From a virus: a stretch of DNA of 29,763 bases. Within the stretch, counting starts at the first letter, position 1. Every line of letters starts with the position of its first letter. Shown piece by piece: positions 5,586-12,967 of the stretch. The stretch covers positions 1-29,763 of the IMG/VR virus record IMGVR_UViG_3300006844_000035. One strand, given 5' to 3'. Made by a program: the position numbers and the translations under genes. The notes below the pieces were generated by a model. The model was not told where the DNA came from and made no database searches. It saw only the letters and a program-made list of their open reading frames with translations.

Positions 5586-6187
5586 TGGTCGGTGACAATA
5601 AATACCTTATACTTCGACGGTTGGTGGAAGCCGCAGGCGGTGAACCACTGGCTGGCGATCTGGAAACGGACCTGCTGGAAAAGTATTTGCGCGCCATCGG
5701 CGGCACCCCGGTTCCGGGCGATGATTTTAACGTTCTCCTTCGGAAGGTCGTCATCATAAAGGGCGGAACACCTACACCCGGAGACACCGAGTGGAATCTT
5801 CTCGTTAAGTGGTTGCAGACGTTAGACGAGTGCCGCAAGTGCGGTGACATGATCATCGACTTGTGGCGTAGAATTCTGGCCGAGAGCGCGGAACCATCTG
5901 AACCCACTGGACCGCCACCGGATGCCCCATTCTTGTCGTGGGTCGGTCCCCAAACATTTTTCGTAAGCCCGACATTGGCCGGAGGTTTTTTGGAGATTCA
6001 GCACGGTCCCGCCGCCGAGGGGCCTTTCACCGATTTTCTTGACGGTATCGCCACGCCCGGTGCAGATTACCTGCTCGATTTTACGGGCGAGGGAGAGCCG
6101 GGCGGGTTGTGGTATCGCGGGCGGGTTTCGATTGATCAATCCAATTGGTCGGAATGGGGTTCTCCCGCTTGGGACGATAATTCTTGA
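5585..6187 (+). CDS. GGTPxPGD repeat protein, tandem paralogue copy 2
   Basis: The start is ATG 5585, overlapping the upstream stop by one base (TAATG). This choice matches copy 1, since both then begin MVGDNxYLIxRRLVE. Three repeats follow; the first has changed to AGGEPLAGD while the other two keep GGTPxPGD. The Cys pair (CRKCGDMIIDLWRRIL) is conserved. The C-terminal domain differs clearly from copy 1 and begins after a Pro-rich linker (SEPTGPPPDAP). A 26-base block is identical between copies (5064-5089 and 5657-5682). The pair arose by duplication and then diverged mostly in the exposed C-terminal domain. Confidence 0.75.
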   Translation: MVGDNKYLILRRLVEAAGGEPLAGDLETDLLEKYLRAIGGTPVPGDDFNVLLRKVVIIKGGTPTPGDTEWNLLVKWLQTLDECRKCGDMIIDLWRRILAESAEPSEPTGPPPDAPFLSWVGPQTFFVSPTLAGGFLEIQHGPAAEGPFTDFLDGIATPGADYLLDFTGEGEPGGLWYRGRVSIDQSNWSEWGSPAWDDNS

Positions 6188-6212
6188 CGGCTATTGACAG
6201 CCATGCTATACT
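6184..6212 (+). promoter_or_regulatory. Sigma70-like promoter of the resolvase unit, predicted leaderless
   Basis: TTGACG (6184-6189) and TATACT (6207-6212) have the ideal 17-base spacing. ATG 6220 follows the -10 box by seven bases, so the transcript would start on or beside the start codon. As at 788, a second TTGACA lies exactly 7 bases upstream of TATACT (6194-6199). The promoter begins within the stop codon of the preceding gene. Confidence 0.7.
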
Positions 6213-6219
6213 GGCTGCA

Positions 6220-6915
6220 ATGAACGTAGTCGGATACATTCGAGTCAGCAGCAAGGGCCAAATGGACGGTGACGGCCCCCAGCGTCAGATGGACGCCATC
6301 AAGAATTTTTGCACCGCGCAGAATTTGTCGTTGCTCGCGACTTTCACCGAAGAAGGCGTCAGCGGTTCCGTGGAGGGAATGGAACGAGAATCGTTTTCCA
6401 ACATGGTCTCGATGATCGTCCACAAGGGTGATGTCGGTGCGGTAGTCGTCGAACGATTGGACCGTCTTGCGCGCGATCTCATGGTCTCGGAGATTCTCTT
6501 GAAGGAATTGCGTTCGCGAGGCATTAAGGTTTTCGCTGCCGATCAGGGCGTGCTTATTGACATGGCCAACGAACAAGGCGACCCCACACGTAAGTTGATT
6601 CGTCAGATTATCGGCGCGTTGGCCGAGTGGGAGAAATCGCAACTCGTGTTGAAACTTCGAATTGCTCGCGAGCGGAAGAAAGCACAAGGATTTAGAATGG
6701 GGGGCTATCAACCCTATGGTCAGAATCAAAACGAGCGCACGATTGTGGGTCTTATCAAGTTGTGGCGGGGGCAGAAATTTACGTTCGAACGCATTGCGGC
6801 TTTGTTGAACGAGTCGGGGTTCCGCACTCGTGTAAACGGTCTGTGGAGCCGAGGCCGGGTGTGTGATCTTTACAATTATCATATGAACAACAAAATGAAA
6901 GGAAAAAATAAATGA
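6220..6915 (+). CDS. Serine recombinase of the resolvase/invertase family
   Basis: The start is ATG 6220, giving MNVVGYIRVSSKGQ with the nucleophile serine at residue 10. The catalytic domain shows the expected order: PQRQMDAIKNFC, EEGVSGSVEGMERESF, then AVVVERLDRLARD with the conserved arginines. GIKVFAADQGVLI and the long E-helix (GALAEWEKSQLVLKLRIARERKK) follow. The C-terminal 60 residues (TFERIAALLNESGFRTRVNGLWSRGRV) are a short recombinase-type DNA-binding region, without the large zinc and coiled-coil domains of big integrases. At 231 aa it fits a resolvase or small transposon recombinase. It may resolve multimers, invert DNA or mobilise its cassette. No inverted crossover sites were found by eye. 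Confidence 0.9.
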   Translation: MNVVGYIRVSSKGQMDGDGPQRQMDAIKNFCTAQNLSLLATFTEEGVSGSVEGMERESFSNMVSMIVHKGDVGAVVVERLDRLARDLMVSEILLKELRSRGIKVFAADQGVLIDMANEQGDPTRKLIRQIIGALAEWEKSQLVLKLRIARERKKAQGFRMGGYQPYGQNQNERTIVGLIKLWRGQKFTFERIAALLNESGFRTRVNGLWSRGRVCDLYNYHMNNKMKGKNK

Positions 6916-7166
6916 GAGGCGCTTACTACCAGTATCTGCGCATGAATGGCGTAGGTCGTTATACCGACGCAGTTGAGGCGGTCAACAACAAACGCAAGGC
7001 CGATTCGGTTGCCCGATTGGCCCTTAAGAAAGAGGAAGCCGAATTGCGCCGCGCTCGCATCATGAACGATGCGGAACCGGCCTACCAGAACGGTCACCCC
7101 AAGGATGCGGAAAAAGGAAGGTCGCGTCGCAAGCCGCCCGTGATTTCGCCGCCCAGCGCGGATTAG
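6912..7166 (+). CDS. Small basic protein downstream of resolvase, 84 aa
   Basis: ATG 6912 overlaps the resolvase stop as ATGA and has a strong Shine-Dalgarno sequence (AAAGGA) about 12 bases upstream. The product is highly charged and mostly helical (VEAVNNKRKADSVARLALKKEEAELRRARI). It ends in a basic, Pro-rich tail (KGRSRRKPPVISPPSAD). No domain is recognised. It could be a recombinase accessory or a DNA-binding partner given the coupling, but that rests only on position. Confidence 0.65.
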   Translation: MRGAYYQYLRMNGVGRYTDAVEAVNNKRKADSVARLALKKEEAELRRARIMNDAEPAYQNGHPKDAEKGRSRRKPPVISPPSAD

Positions 7167-7185
7167 TCCAAGCCGCTTAAGGCTC

Positions 7186-7221
7186 ATGCCGGAGGTCCCA
7201 ACTTCCGGCATTTTTTTTTTT
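7186..7221 (+). terminator. Strong intrinsic terminator
   Basis: ATGCCGGAGGT (7186-7196) pairs with ACTTCCGGCAT (7201-7211) across a four-base loop, with one wobble, and runs into eleven T residues (7211-7221). It closes the resolvase unit. Confidence 0.93.
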
Positions 7222-7252
7222 CATTTTGGCGTGGCAGTTGCTCTGTTTTGGA

Positions 7253-7263
7253 GGCACTGTTTA
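7253..7263 (+). promoter_or_regulatory. GGCACTGTTTA element, copy 5 (exact)
   Basis: This exact copy lies 31 bases after a strong terminator. Unlike copies 2, 4 and 8, it has no start codon behind it. The next gene starts 80 bases downstream at 7344, after a terminator-like hairpin. The location between a terminator and a leader is best explained by transcription starting here. Confidence 0.65.
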
Positions 7264-7297
7264 TTAGAGAGCACGTGCGGGTCGAGTAACTCACCGC

Positions 7298-7337
7298 AAA
7301 GCGGGGCCGCTCTTGGTAGAACAAAGCCCCGCTTTTT
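7298..7337 (+). terminator. Terminator-like hairpin in the leader of the terminase operon
   Basis: AAAGCGGGGC (7298-7307) pairs with GCCCCGCTTT (7326-7335), enclosing an 18-base loop and followed by a T run to 7337. It lies between the GGCACTGTTTA element and ATG 7344, only six bases before the start codon. It could be an attenuator controlling the terminase operon, or a second terminator insulating it from upstream readthrough. Confidence 0.75.
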
Positions 7338-7343
7338 GTATTT

Positions 7344-7802
7344 ATGGACATATTCGCTTATTATGACTGTTCCCTTGACGCCCCCGAAGTTCAGCCAGCG
7401 TGGGTGCCCCTGTGGGAACGAAGCTGGCGCGCACGAGGCTGGAACCCCCGGCTGATTACTGCCCGGCATGCGCGGCGTAGCAAACTGTATGCGCACTACA
7501 AGAATAGACCGTTAGCGATGCCGTTGCTCGCGCTTCACGCGGTAGGTGGCGGTTGGCTCTCGCGGCTGGAGGTCATCAATTTCAGTTTCGAACCCAAGGC
7601 CCTGTCAAAATCATTTACGGCAGTTGGTCCCGGAATTTTTCAAGCCACTCGGCCCGCTCTTGAACGGTATCTTAAGACCGGAAAGCGAAGCGTGGCGTGT
7701 AGCGCATGGTGCAGCCTTTACGGCGAGGCGTATTGGCTGAAATCTCAATTGGTTTCATTCGCGAGTCCCGAAGAAGCGCTCGCGTGCGGGCGAGAATTCT
7801 AA
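7344..7802 (+). CDS. Glycosyltransferase-like protein with degenerate DxD motif
   Basis: The 152-aa product resembles the N-terminal half of GT32-like sugar-nucleotide transferases. It opens with MDIFAYYD and has VPLWERSWRARGWNPRLITARHAR. It also has GGGWLSRLEVINFSF, where active relatives usually carry an acidic DxD signature (for example SDYDVIN or DLDV). Here the first aspartate position is Arg and the last is Glu. The enzyme may therefore be inactive, metal-independent, or only a structural relative. It sits immediately before the terminase gene and overlaps it by one base (TAATG). The family call rests on remembered motif patterns and is tentative. Confidence 0.45.
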   Translation: MDIFAYYDCSLDAPEVQPAWVPLWERSWRARGWNPRLITARHARRSKLYAHYKNRPLAMPLLALHAVGGGWLSRLEVINFSFEPKALSKSFTAVGPGIFQATRPALERYLKTGKRSVACSAWCSLYGEAYWLKSQLVSFASPEEALACGREF

Positions 7803-9721
7803 TGCTTCCCGAGCCGCTAAGACCCTTTGCCGCGCACGTCGCGAGGCTAGTCCACAATCACGATCTGCTTGAGGCATCGCGCGCCGTGAACGATTTCTGT
7901 GCTCTTGGTTTGAAGATCGACACAGACGACCCGAAAAAGGTCCTGCCACCGCTTCAACATTATTTACATTATCTGCTGAACAACAACGGTATGGAGGAAG
8001 CCGCGCAACTGTTGTGGACGCCAAACCAGTTCAGCCCCGAGCCGCAATATACCAAAGACCTGTGGAAGCTGTTCGATGAGTCCAGTCTGGGTTTGATCAT
8101 GGGCGCGGCGTCGTGCTCGAAGTCGTTCGGTATTGGCGTTCGGTTGTTTCTCGAATGGGTTCGCGACCCAGAGTGGACGCGCATCTCGGTCATCGGCCCC
8201 AGCGAGGACCATTTGGAAGCCAACCTTTTTTCGCATCTGGTGCGGCTGCACGAGAGTGCTTCGCTGGAGATGCCGGGGGAGGTAGGCGAATTGTTCATCG
8301 GGCTGGACCGTAGGAATCAGACGGCGTCGTGTCTCAAGGGAATGATCATCCCAGTCGGCAAAGTTAAGAAGGCCGCGCGATTACAAGGTAACAAGCGCAT
8401 CAATCGTGTGCATCCGCACCCGGTGTTCGGGCCACTGTCGCGTCTATTTATTTTCATCGACGAAATTGAAAACGTGCCGGGCGGTTTGTGGAATGACGTG
8501 GACAACGTCCTATCGCAGATTCAGGAAGAAGGCCCCGAGGGCTTTAAGATTTTCGGCGCGTATAATCCGACTAATCAGAACGATGAAGTCGGCAGGCGAG
8601 CGGAGCCAGTTTTTGGTTGGTCGAATTTCGATCATGAGGTGCATTTCCGATGGAAGTCTTCGCGCGGGTGGGAAGTGCTGCGGCTGTCCGGCGAAAAGTC
8701 AGAGAACGTCGTGCAGAACAAACTCGTGTTTCCCGGTTTGCAGACGCGCGCCGGTCTCGAAGTCATTGCGCGTAACGCGGGCGGACGTAATAGCGCAGGG
8801 TATTACTCGATGGCGCTTGGAGCATATCCACCATCGGGAGTTGAGCTTACGATCATTCCTCCGGGTATGCTGAACAAGTGGCGTGGCACTTACATCTGGT
8901 ATTCCGACCCGCAACCGTGTGGCGCGTGTGATCTAGCGCTCGAAGGCGGCGCGGCTGCGTCGTTCACGCTCGGCAAGTGGGGCAAGGCTACCGGCTACAA
9001 GCTCCCACCGTCCATAGATTTTCCTGAGGGGCAGACGATCATGTTCAAAGACCCGAAGACACACGTCGTTACGCCCCGGTTGGCAATTCAGGTTACAAAT
9101 CAATTTACGTTGCCCAAGGGCGACACTGTGGCGATGAAAGATCAGTTGATCAAGCTGGTGCGTCGTTCGGGCATCAAACCCGAATATTTTGCATGCGACC
9201 GCACAGCGCACGGGCAGGGTGTGTCCGATCTTCTGAAGCACGAATGGAGCGCGGCCATTCACGCGGTCAACTACTCCGAAAGTTCGACCGAGTCAAAGAT
9301 CATGCAAGAGGACACGCAGACCGCCTATGAGCAGTATCTTTATGTATGCACGGAGCTTTGGTTTGCGTTGCGAGCTTTCGGTGAATTTGGTTACGTGTTG
9401 ATCGACCCCGCTGTTGATCTCACAAAGCTCACACCGCAGTTGACACAACGGAAGTATCGTAGCTCTGGTGCCAAGACCAAGGTTGAGTCCAAAAAAGATT
9501 TCATCAGTCGTGGTAACGCATCGCCGGACGAAGCGGATTCTCTAACGTTGCTCGTGCATGCGGTCCGAAAAGGAACTGCGTCAATTCCGTCCATGCAAGG
9601 TTCGGACCCGGAGGACGTAAATGAGGAAGACGCGTGGTATAATCAGTATCCGGGTGGCGCGCGCATAGACCCTACAAACCAAACAGAGGTGTTGTCGTAT
9701 GAAGATGCGAATCAATACTAA
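7802..9721 (+). CDS. terL: Terminase large subunit
   Basis: This is the packaging motor ATPase and headful or cos nuclease. I start it at ATG 7802, overlapping the upstream stop by one base; an in-frame GTG at 7706 lies inside the previous gene. The 639-aa protein has a Walker A-like loop GAASCSKS (101-108), with Cys-Ser where Gly often stands before Lys. Walker B is LFIFIDE (215-221, E221 catalytic), followed by a coupling segment FGAYNPTNQ. The RNase H-like nuclease shows D377 (ACDLALEGG), D466 (ACDRTAHG) and PDEADS (576-579). No small terminase is obvious next to it; the 7344 product is not convincing for that role. Confidence 0.93.
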   Translation: MLPEPLRPFAAHVARLVHNHDLLEASRAVNDFCALGLKIDTDDPKKVLPPLQHYLHYLLNNNGMEEAAQLLWTPNQFSPEPQYTKDLWKLFDESSLGLIMGAASCSKSFGIGVRLFLEWVRDPEWTRISVIGPSEDHLEANLFSHLVRLHESASLEMPGEVGELFIGLDRRNQTASCLKGMIIPVGKVKKAARLQGNKRINRVHPHPVFGPLSRLFIFIDEIENVPGGLWNDVDNVLSQIQEEGPEGFKIFGAYNPTNQNDEVGRRAEPVFGWSNFDHEVHFRWKSSRGWEVLRLSGEKSENVVQNKLVFPGLQTRAGLEVIARNAGGRNSAGYYSMALGAYPPSGVELTIIPPGMLNKWRGTYIWYSDPQPCGACDLALEGGAAASFTLGKWGKATGYKLPPSIDFPEGQTIMFKDPKTHVVTPRLAIQVTNQFTLPKGDTVAMKDQLIKLVRRSGIKPEYFACDRTAHGQGVSDLLKHEWSAAIHAVNYSESSTESKIMQEDTQTAYEQYLYVCTELWFALRAFGEFGYVLIDPAVDLTKLTPQLTQRKYRSSGAKTKVESKKDFISRGNASPDEADSLTLLVHAVRKGTASIPSMQGSDPEDVNEEDAWYNQYPGGARIDPTNQTEVLSYEDANQY

Positions 9722-10277
9722 TTTATATCCCCGCGACGGTTACGTTTTCAAGAACCCGGATGGGGCCATTATTCGCAGCACAAAGGGCTGGAAAGATTTA
9801 ATAGCTCGCGTGCGCGATTACCGGCGAATGAATAACATGCCGCCCGGCGACGTAGAGAATGAAGTTCACGTGCAGGCGTGCCAGAACAATCCGGCGTATT
9901 GTTACGATGCTAGTAACGTGGTCACGAATGTGCCGAACCCACCGCAGCGCACTCTCAAGAGTAGTGTGTTGGCGTGGTTGGCCGATGTGCGACGCCGCAA
10001 GCCGGAGATTCAGTTCGTGTCTGCGGAGTTAGCGGCTGCGCGCGCGAACATTTGCGCCACGTGTCCGTTCAACAAGCCCCTGCCGAGCGGTGGATGTTCT
10101 TCGTGCAAGGCCGCAATCGGCGAGATACGCGCGCAGGTGCTGGACAGAAAAAAAATCGACCCTCGGTTGCACACGTGCGAGCGACTGGGAGTAGACAACG
10201 CCATGCTGGCGCACATGGAACATCCCACGATGGAGAATCCGAATTTGCCAGACCATTGCTGGTTTAAGAGAAAATGA
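9699..10277 (+). CDS. Cys-rich zinc-ribbon-like protein, 192 aa
   Basis: The frame opens at ATG 9699, overlapping the end of terL by 23 bases; ATG 9705 is an alternative. Residues 20-50 contain a basic helical region (STKGWKDLIARVRDYRRMNN). The C-terminal half holds four cysteines in a zinc-ribbon arrangement, CATCPFNKPLPSGGCSSC, followed by two more cysteines (HTCERLG and DHCWFKRK). It lies between terL and portal next to a second protein with a related Cys pattern. A DNA- or terminase-binding role is possible, and no enzyme motif is seen. Confidence 0.75.
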   Translation: MKMRINTNLYPRDGYVFKNPDGAIIRSTKGWKDLIARVRDYRRMNNMPPGDVENEVHVQACQNNPAYCYDASNVVTNVPNPPQRTLKSSVLAWLADVRRRKPEIQFVSAELAAARANICATCPFNKPLPSGGCSSCKAAIGEIRAQVLDRKKIDPRLHTCERLGVDNAMLAHMEHPTMENPNLPDHCWFKRK

Positions 10278-10549
10278 TTTTTCGTTGGCACACACCTTTT
10301 CGTTACGTCGCTGCGCAAGTGCGCAGGTTGTGGGCGTGGATGTTGGACTACGAGACGTTGGTAACAGATGCGCAGTGGGGAGACCGTCGCGAAATTTGTT
10401 CTCAGTGCCCGGAACTTGTGAATGATGAGCAGTGTCGGATTTGCACATGCTATGTGGATGCGAAGGCCATGTTGGCACTGGAACAATGCCCGAAGAAGAA
10501 GTGGAAACGGATATGGACAAAAAGGCATATAAACGGCACTAATTCATAG
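10274..10549 (+). CDS. Small zinc-ribbon-like protein, 91 aa
   Basis: ATG 10274 overlaps the upstream stop as ATGA. The first 30 residues are basic and aromatic (FRWHTPFRYVAAQVRRLWAWML). A metal-binding pattern follows: REICSQCPELVNDEQCRICTC, with VDAKAMLALEQCP completing it. This resembles short phage zinc ribbons of the form CxxCP...CxxCxC...K...CP. It shares the style RxxICxxCP with the preceding protein (NICATCP), so the two may be diverged relatives. The function is unknown. It ends just before the portal operon element. Confidence 0.75.
   Translation: MIFRWHTPFRYVAAQVRRLWAWMLDYETLVTDAQWGDRREICSQCPELVNDEQCRICTCYVDAKAMLALEQCPKKKWKRIWTKRHINGTNS
10535..10545 (+). promoter_or_regulatory. 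GGCACT element, copy 6 (diverged: GGCACTAATTC)
   Basis: This copy overlaps the last codons of the small zinc-ribbon gene and lies 12 bases before the portal ATG at 10557. The trailing sequence ATAGAG resembles the TTTAGAG and TTAGAG seen after copies 1b and 5. It keeps the GGCACT core but has lost the GTTTA part. Confidence 0.35.
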
Positions 10550-10556
10550 AGCTTTT

Positions 10557-12644
10557 ATGGCAGACCCAAAAGATTTGGCAGTAGATGGTTTAATTCAAAG
10601 CCCCGCTATTAATAAGGCGGGAGAGCCTACCCAGCGCAGCATCAAGGACCTGAATATGGCCCAAGAGGTGGTGAAAACCATCGTCGCAGCGGCCCGAAAT
10701 AGACAAATTGTCAACAATCGCATCCTCGCAAAGTATAACGCTGAACGTCCTCATGACCCCGCTCGGTTGCAGGCCGAAGGTCTCGGATGGAAGCAGAATT
10801 TTACCACGAAGCCATTGCCGGGCATGATCGAGAAGGTTGCTCCCCGGTTCGTCCGCGCGGTTAACGCCCAAAAGTATCTGACCAATTCTTCGCTCAACTC
10901 TGAGAAGTGGCACAACTCGGTGGAGAAGACGGAAAAGTTTCGTGCCGCTATTTCCAAAACCATCCGAGCGCGCAAGGGCTGGAAGACTTTGATCGAGGAT
11001 ATTGCGTTTGACAATGCACTGTTCGGAAACACGGTGGTGGCGTGGCTCGACGAGTTTACTTGGTTTCCGAAACACTTCAAGCAGGACGAATCGTATCTCT
11101 CGGACGGCACCAAGCAACTTCCGTCCATGGCTCAGGTTGTCGTTCTCCGCGAAACATTCATGCCCCATGAATTATTTTCATATATTCAAAACCGTGAGGC
11201 GGCTAAGACAGTCGGGTGGAATATCCAAGCGACGACTGACGCAATTAACAAAGCTTCTCCGCAGCAGGTTCGCGAGAGGCTTGGCGACACGTCCAACGAG
11301 ACGTGGTATCAAAACGCCATCCGGGAGTTGACGGTCGGCGCGTCTTACATGGCCGGAGCAAACGTGATCAACGTCTACTCACTTCTGGCCCGAGAAGTTT
11401 CGGGCAAGGTGTCGCACTACCGGCTCGCCGGTAACGAATATACAGAAATTTTCAGCAAGGATGATCGCTTCGATAGCATGGACGATTGCATTTCGTTTTT
11501 CGCGTTTCAAAAAGGCAACGGCACGATGTATGGCTCCAAGGGCGTGGGCCGGGACATCTACGAGTTGGCGGGTATGATCGACCGCACGCGAAATGAAATT
11601 GTTGACCGCTCGCTTTTGTCCGGCAAGACTTTGGTGCAAGGCGACATCAAACGTATTCATACTTTCAAAATGTCGGTGATCGGTAACATGGTCATCATCC
11701 CCACTGGATGGAACGTGCTCGAACAAAAGTTCGATGGCAACGTCGAGGAATTTATTCAGTTGGATGGATTTTTCTCAACCGTGGTGGACCAATTGATCGG
11801 GTCCACGTCGCCGCCCAAGATCGAAGGCGAAGCTTTCCGGTCTCCGGCTGCGGTGAACCTCTACGCGGAGCGAGAGGAAGAACAGCAGGACGTTCGTATC
11901 GCTCGTTTCTTGGAGCAGTTCGTTGATCTCGTTGGCACGATGCAGAAGCGGCTGTGCGATTCGGAGACCGTCGAAGCGGACGCGAAGGCGATGCAAAAAG
12001 AATTGCTTAACGTCATGTCGCGCGAGGAATTGAACGAGCTTGCGAACCAACCCGTGGCTGGGACGATCACGGACTTGACTCCGTTGCAACGGCAGCTTGT
12101 TATATCGCTGGCGGCAGAGAAGAAAGGCAACCCGCTTTACAATCAACGGCAGCTTGAGGTGGAAGACCTGACCGCTCGGCTGGGAACGGATTTTGCGAAT
12201 CGGGTTTTGATTCCCGAGAACGACCCGACTATGCAGGCCGAGCAGCAACGGTTACAGCAGATGGAACTGTCGCTGTTGAGCGTTGGTCAGTCTGTGCCGG
12301 TGAGTCCTCGCGACAATCACATGATTCACTTGGAGGTGGTCATGCCGGTGGCCGAGCAATTGGCGGCAGCGATTATGCATGGGGGCGCGGAGACAACTCA
12401 GTTGGAACCCATTGTGATTCACATCACGGACCACTATAATCGCGCGGTGGAGCAAGGTATTCCGAAAGAAGAATTAAAACAAGTCGCTGACTTCGTGAAG
12501 AAAGCTGGTGACGTAATCGCTCAGTTGAAACAATTGGATGCCGAGGCCGAACAGCTTCAGGCACAGTCTGCACAACACGATCTCGAAGAACAAGTTGACC
12601 CGATAACCGACGACGAATTAATCACCACAACCCCAACTCAATAA
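10557..12644 (+). CDS. Portal protein
   Basis: This 695-aa protein lies in the canonical place between terminase and scaffold. It is of the long portal type seen in podovirus-like phages. Characteristic stretches include WKTLIEDIAFDNALFGNTVVAWLDE, a central region YELAGMIDRTRNEIVDRSLLSGKT, and GWNVLEQKFDGNVEEFIQLDGFF before SPPKIEGE. The C-terminus is a Gln/Glu-rich helical barrel-like tail (AEQLQAQSAQHDLEEQ). Portals form a dodecameric ring at one capsid vertex for DNA entry and tail attachment. The start is ATG 10557. The stop overlaps the next ATG by one base. Confidence 0.85.
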   Translation: MADPKDLAVDGLIQSPAINKAGEPTQRSIKDLNMAQEVVKTIVAAARNRQIVNNRILAKYNAERPHDPARLQAEGLGWKQNFTTKPLPGMIEKVAPRFVRAVNAQKYLTNSSLNSEKWHNSVEKTEKFRAAISKTIRARKGWKTLIEDIAFDNALFGNTVVAWLDEFTWFPKHFKQDESYLSDGTKQLPSMAQVVVLRETFMPHELFSYIQNREAAKTVGWNIQATTDAINKASPQQVRERLGDTSNETWYQNAIRELTVGASYMAGANVINVYSLLAREVSGKVSHYRLAGNEYTEIFSKDDRFDSMDDCISFFAFQKGNGTMYGSKGVGRDIYELAGMIDRTRNEIVDRSLLSGKTLVQGDIKRIHTFKMSVIGNMVIIPTGWNVLEQKFDGNVEEFIQLDGFFSTVVDQLIGSTSPPKIEGEAFRSPAAVNLYAEREEEQQDVRIARFLEQFVDLVGTMQKRLCDSETVEADAKAMQKELLNVMSREELNELANQPVAGTITDLTPLQRQLVISLAAEKKGNPLYNQRQLEVEDLTARLGTDFANRVLIPENDPTMQAEQQRLQQMELSLLSVGQSVPVSPRDNHMIHLEVVMPVAEQLAAAIMHGGAETTQLEPIVIHITDHYNRAVEQGIPKEELKQVADFVKKAGDVIAQLKQLDAEAEQLQAQSAQHDLEEQVDPITDDELITTTPTQ

Positions 12645-12964
12645 TGGAAACCGTAGTCTCTGCCCCCGACTGGACTTCTGAAGACATTCAGAATCTTCGA
12701 ACATTTTTTCAAACTCACACCGGGTCTCGGTTGCTCCCCAAATTGGTGGAGTCGATTCCGGGACTTCTGGAAGAAGGCGACACCAACAAAGTGTTAATAC
12801 GTAATGGAAAGGTTGCCGGTGGGCAAGACATGATTCGAGCGCTCGTCGCGCTTGCAGGCCCCGAACCGCTTCCGCCGCCCGATACGACTCCAAATCATTA
12901 CCCCGATCTGACCAACGACAAAGAATGGAACGACGGGCAGAAAATTCAAACCCAACACGAATAA
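12644..12964 (+). CDS. Hypothetical protein between portal and scaffold, 106 aa
   Basis: ATG 12644 overlaps the portal stop by one base (TAATG). The product has a helical first half (WTSEDIQNLRTFFQTHTGSRLLPKLVESIPGLLE). A short strand segment (NKVLIRNGKVAGGQDMIRALVALAG) and a Pro-rich, acidic tail follow. Small proteins at this place are common in phage head operons and may assist portal or scaffold assembly. I recognise no specific family. Confidence 0.7.
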   Translation: METVVSAPDWTSEDIQNLRTFFQTHTGSRLLPKLVESIPGLLEEGDTNKVLIRNGKVAGGQDMIRALVALAGPEPLPPPDTTPNHYPDLTNDKEWNDGQKIQTQHE

Positions 12965-12967
12965 TTT

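Noticed and set aside
6136-6882. 248-codon minus-strand frame opposite the resolvase
   Set aside because: It is a shadow of the resolvase gene, with no recognisable domain and no promoter or ribosome-binding site.
7253-7269. The element as a classic T7-type promoter
   Set aside because: Only CACT is shared; the start-site G and upstream AT region do not match, although another single-subunit polymerase remains possible.
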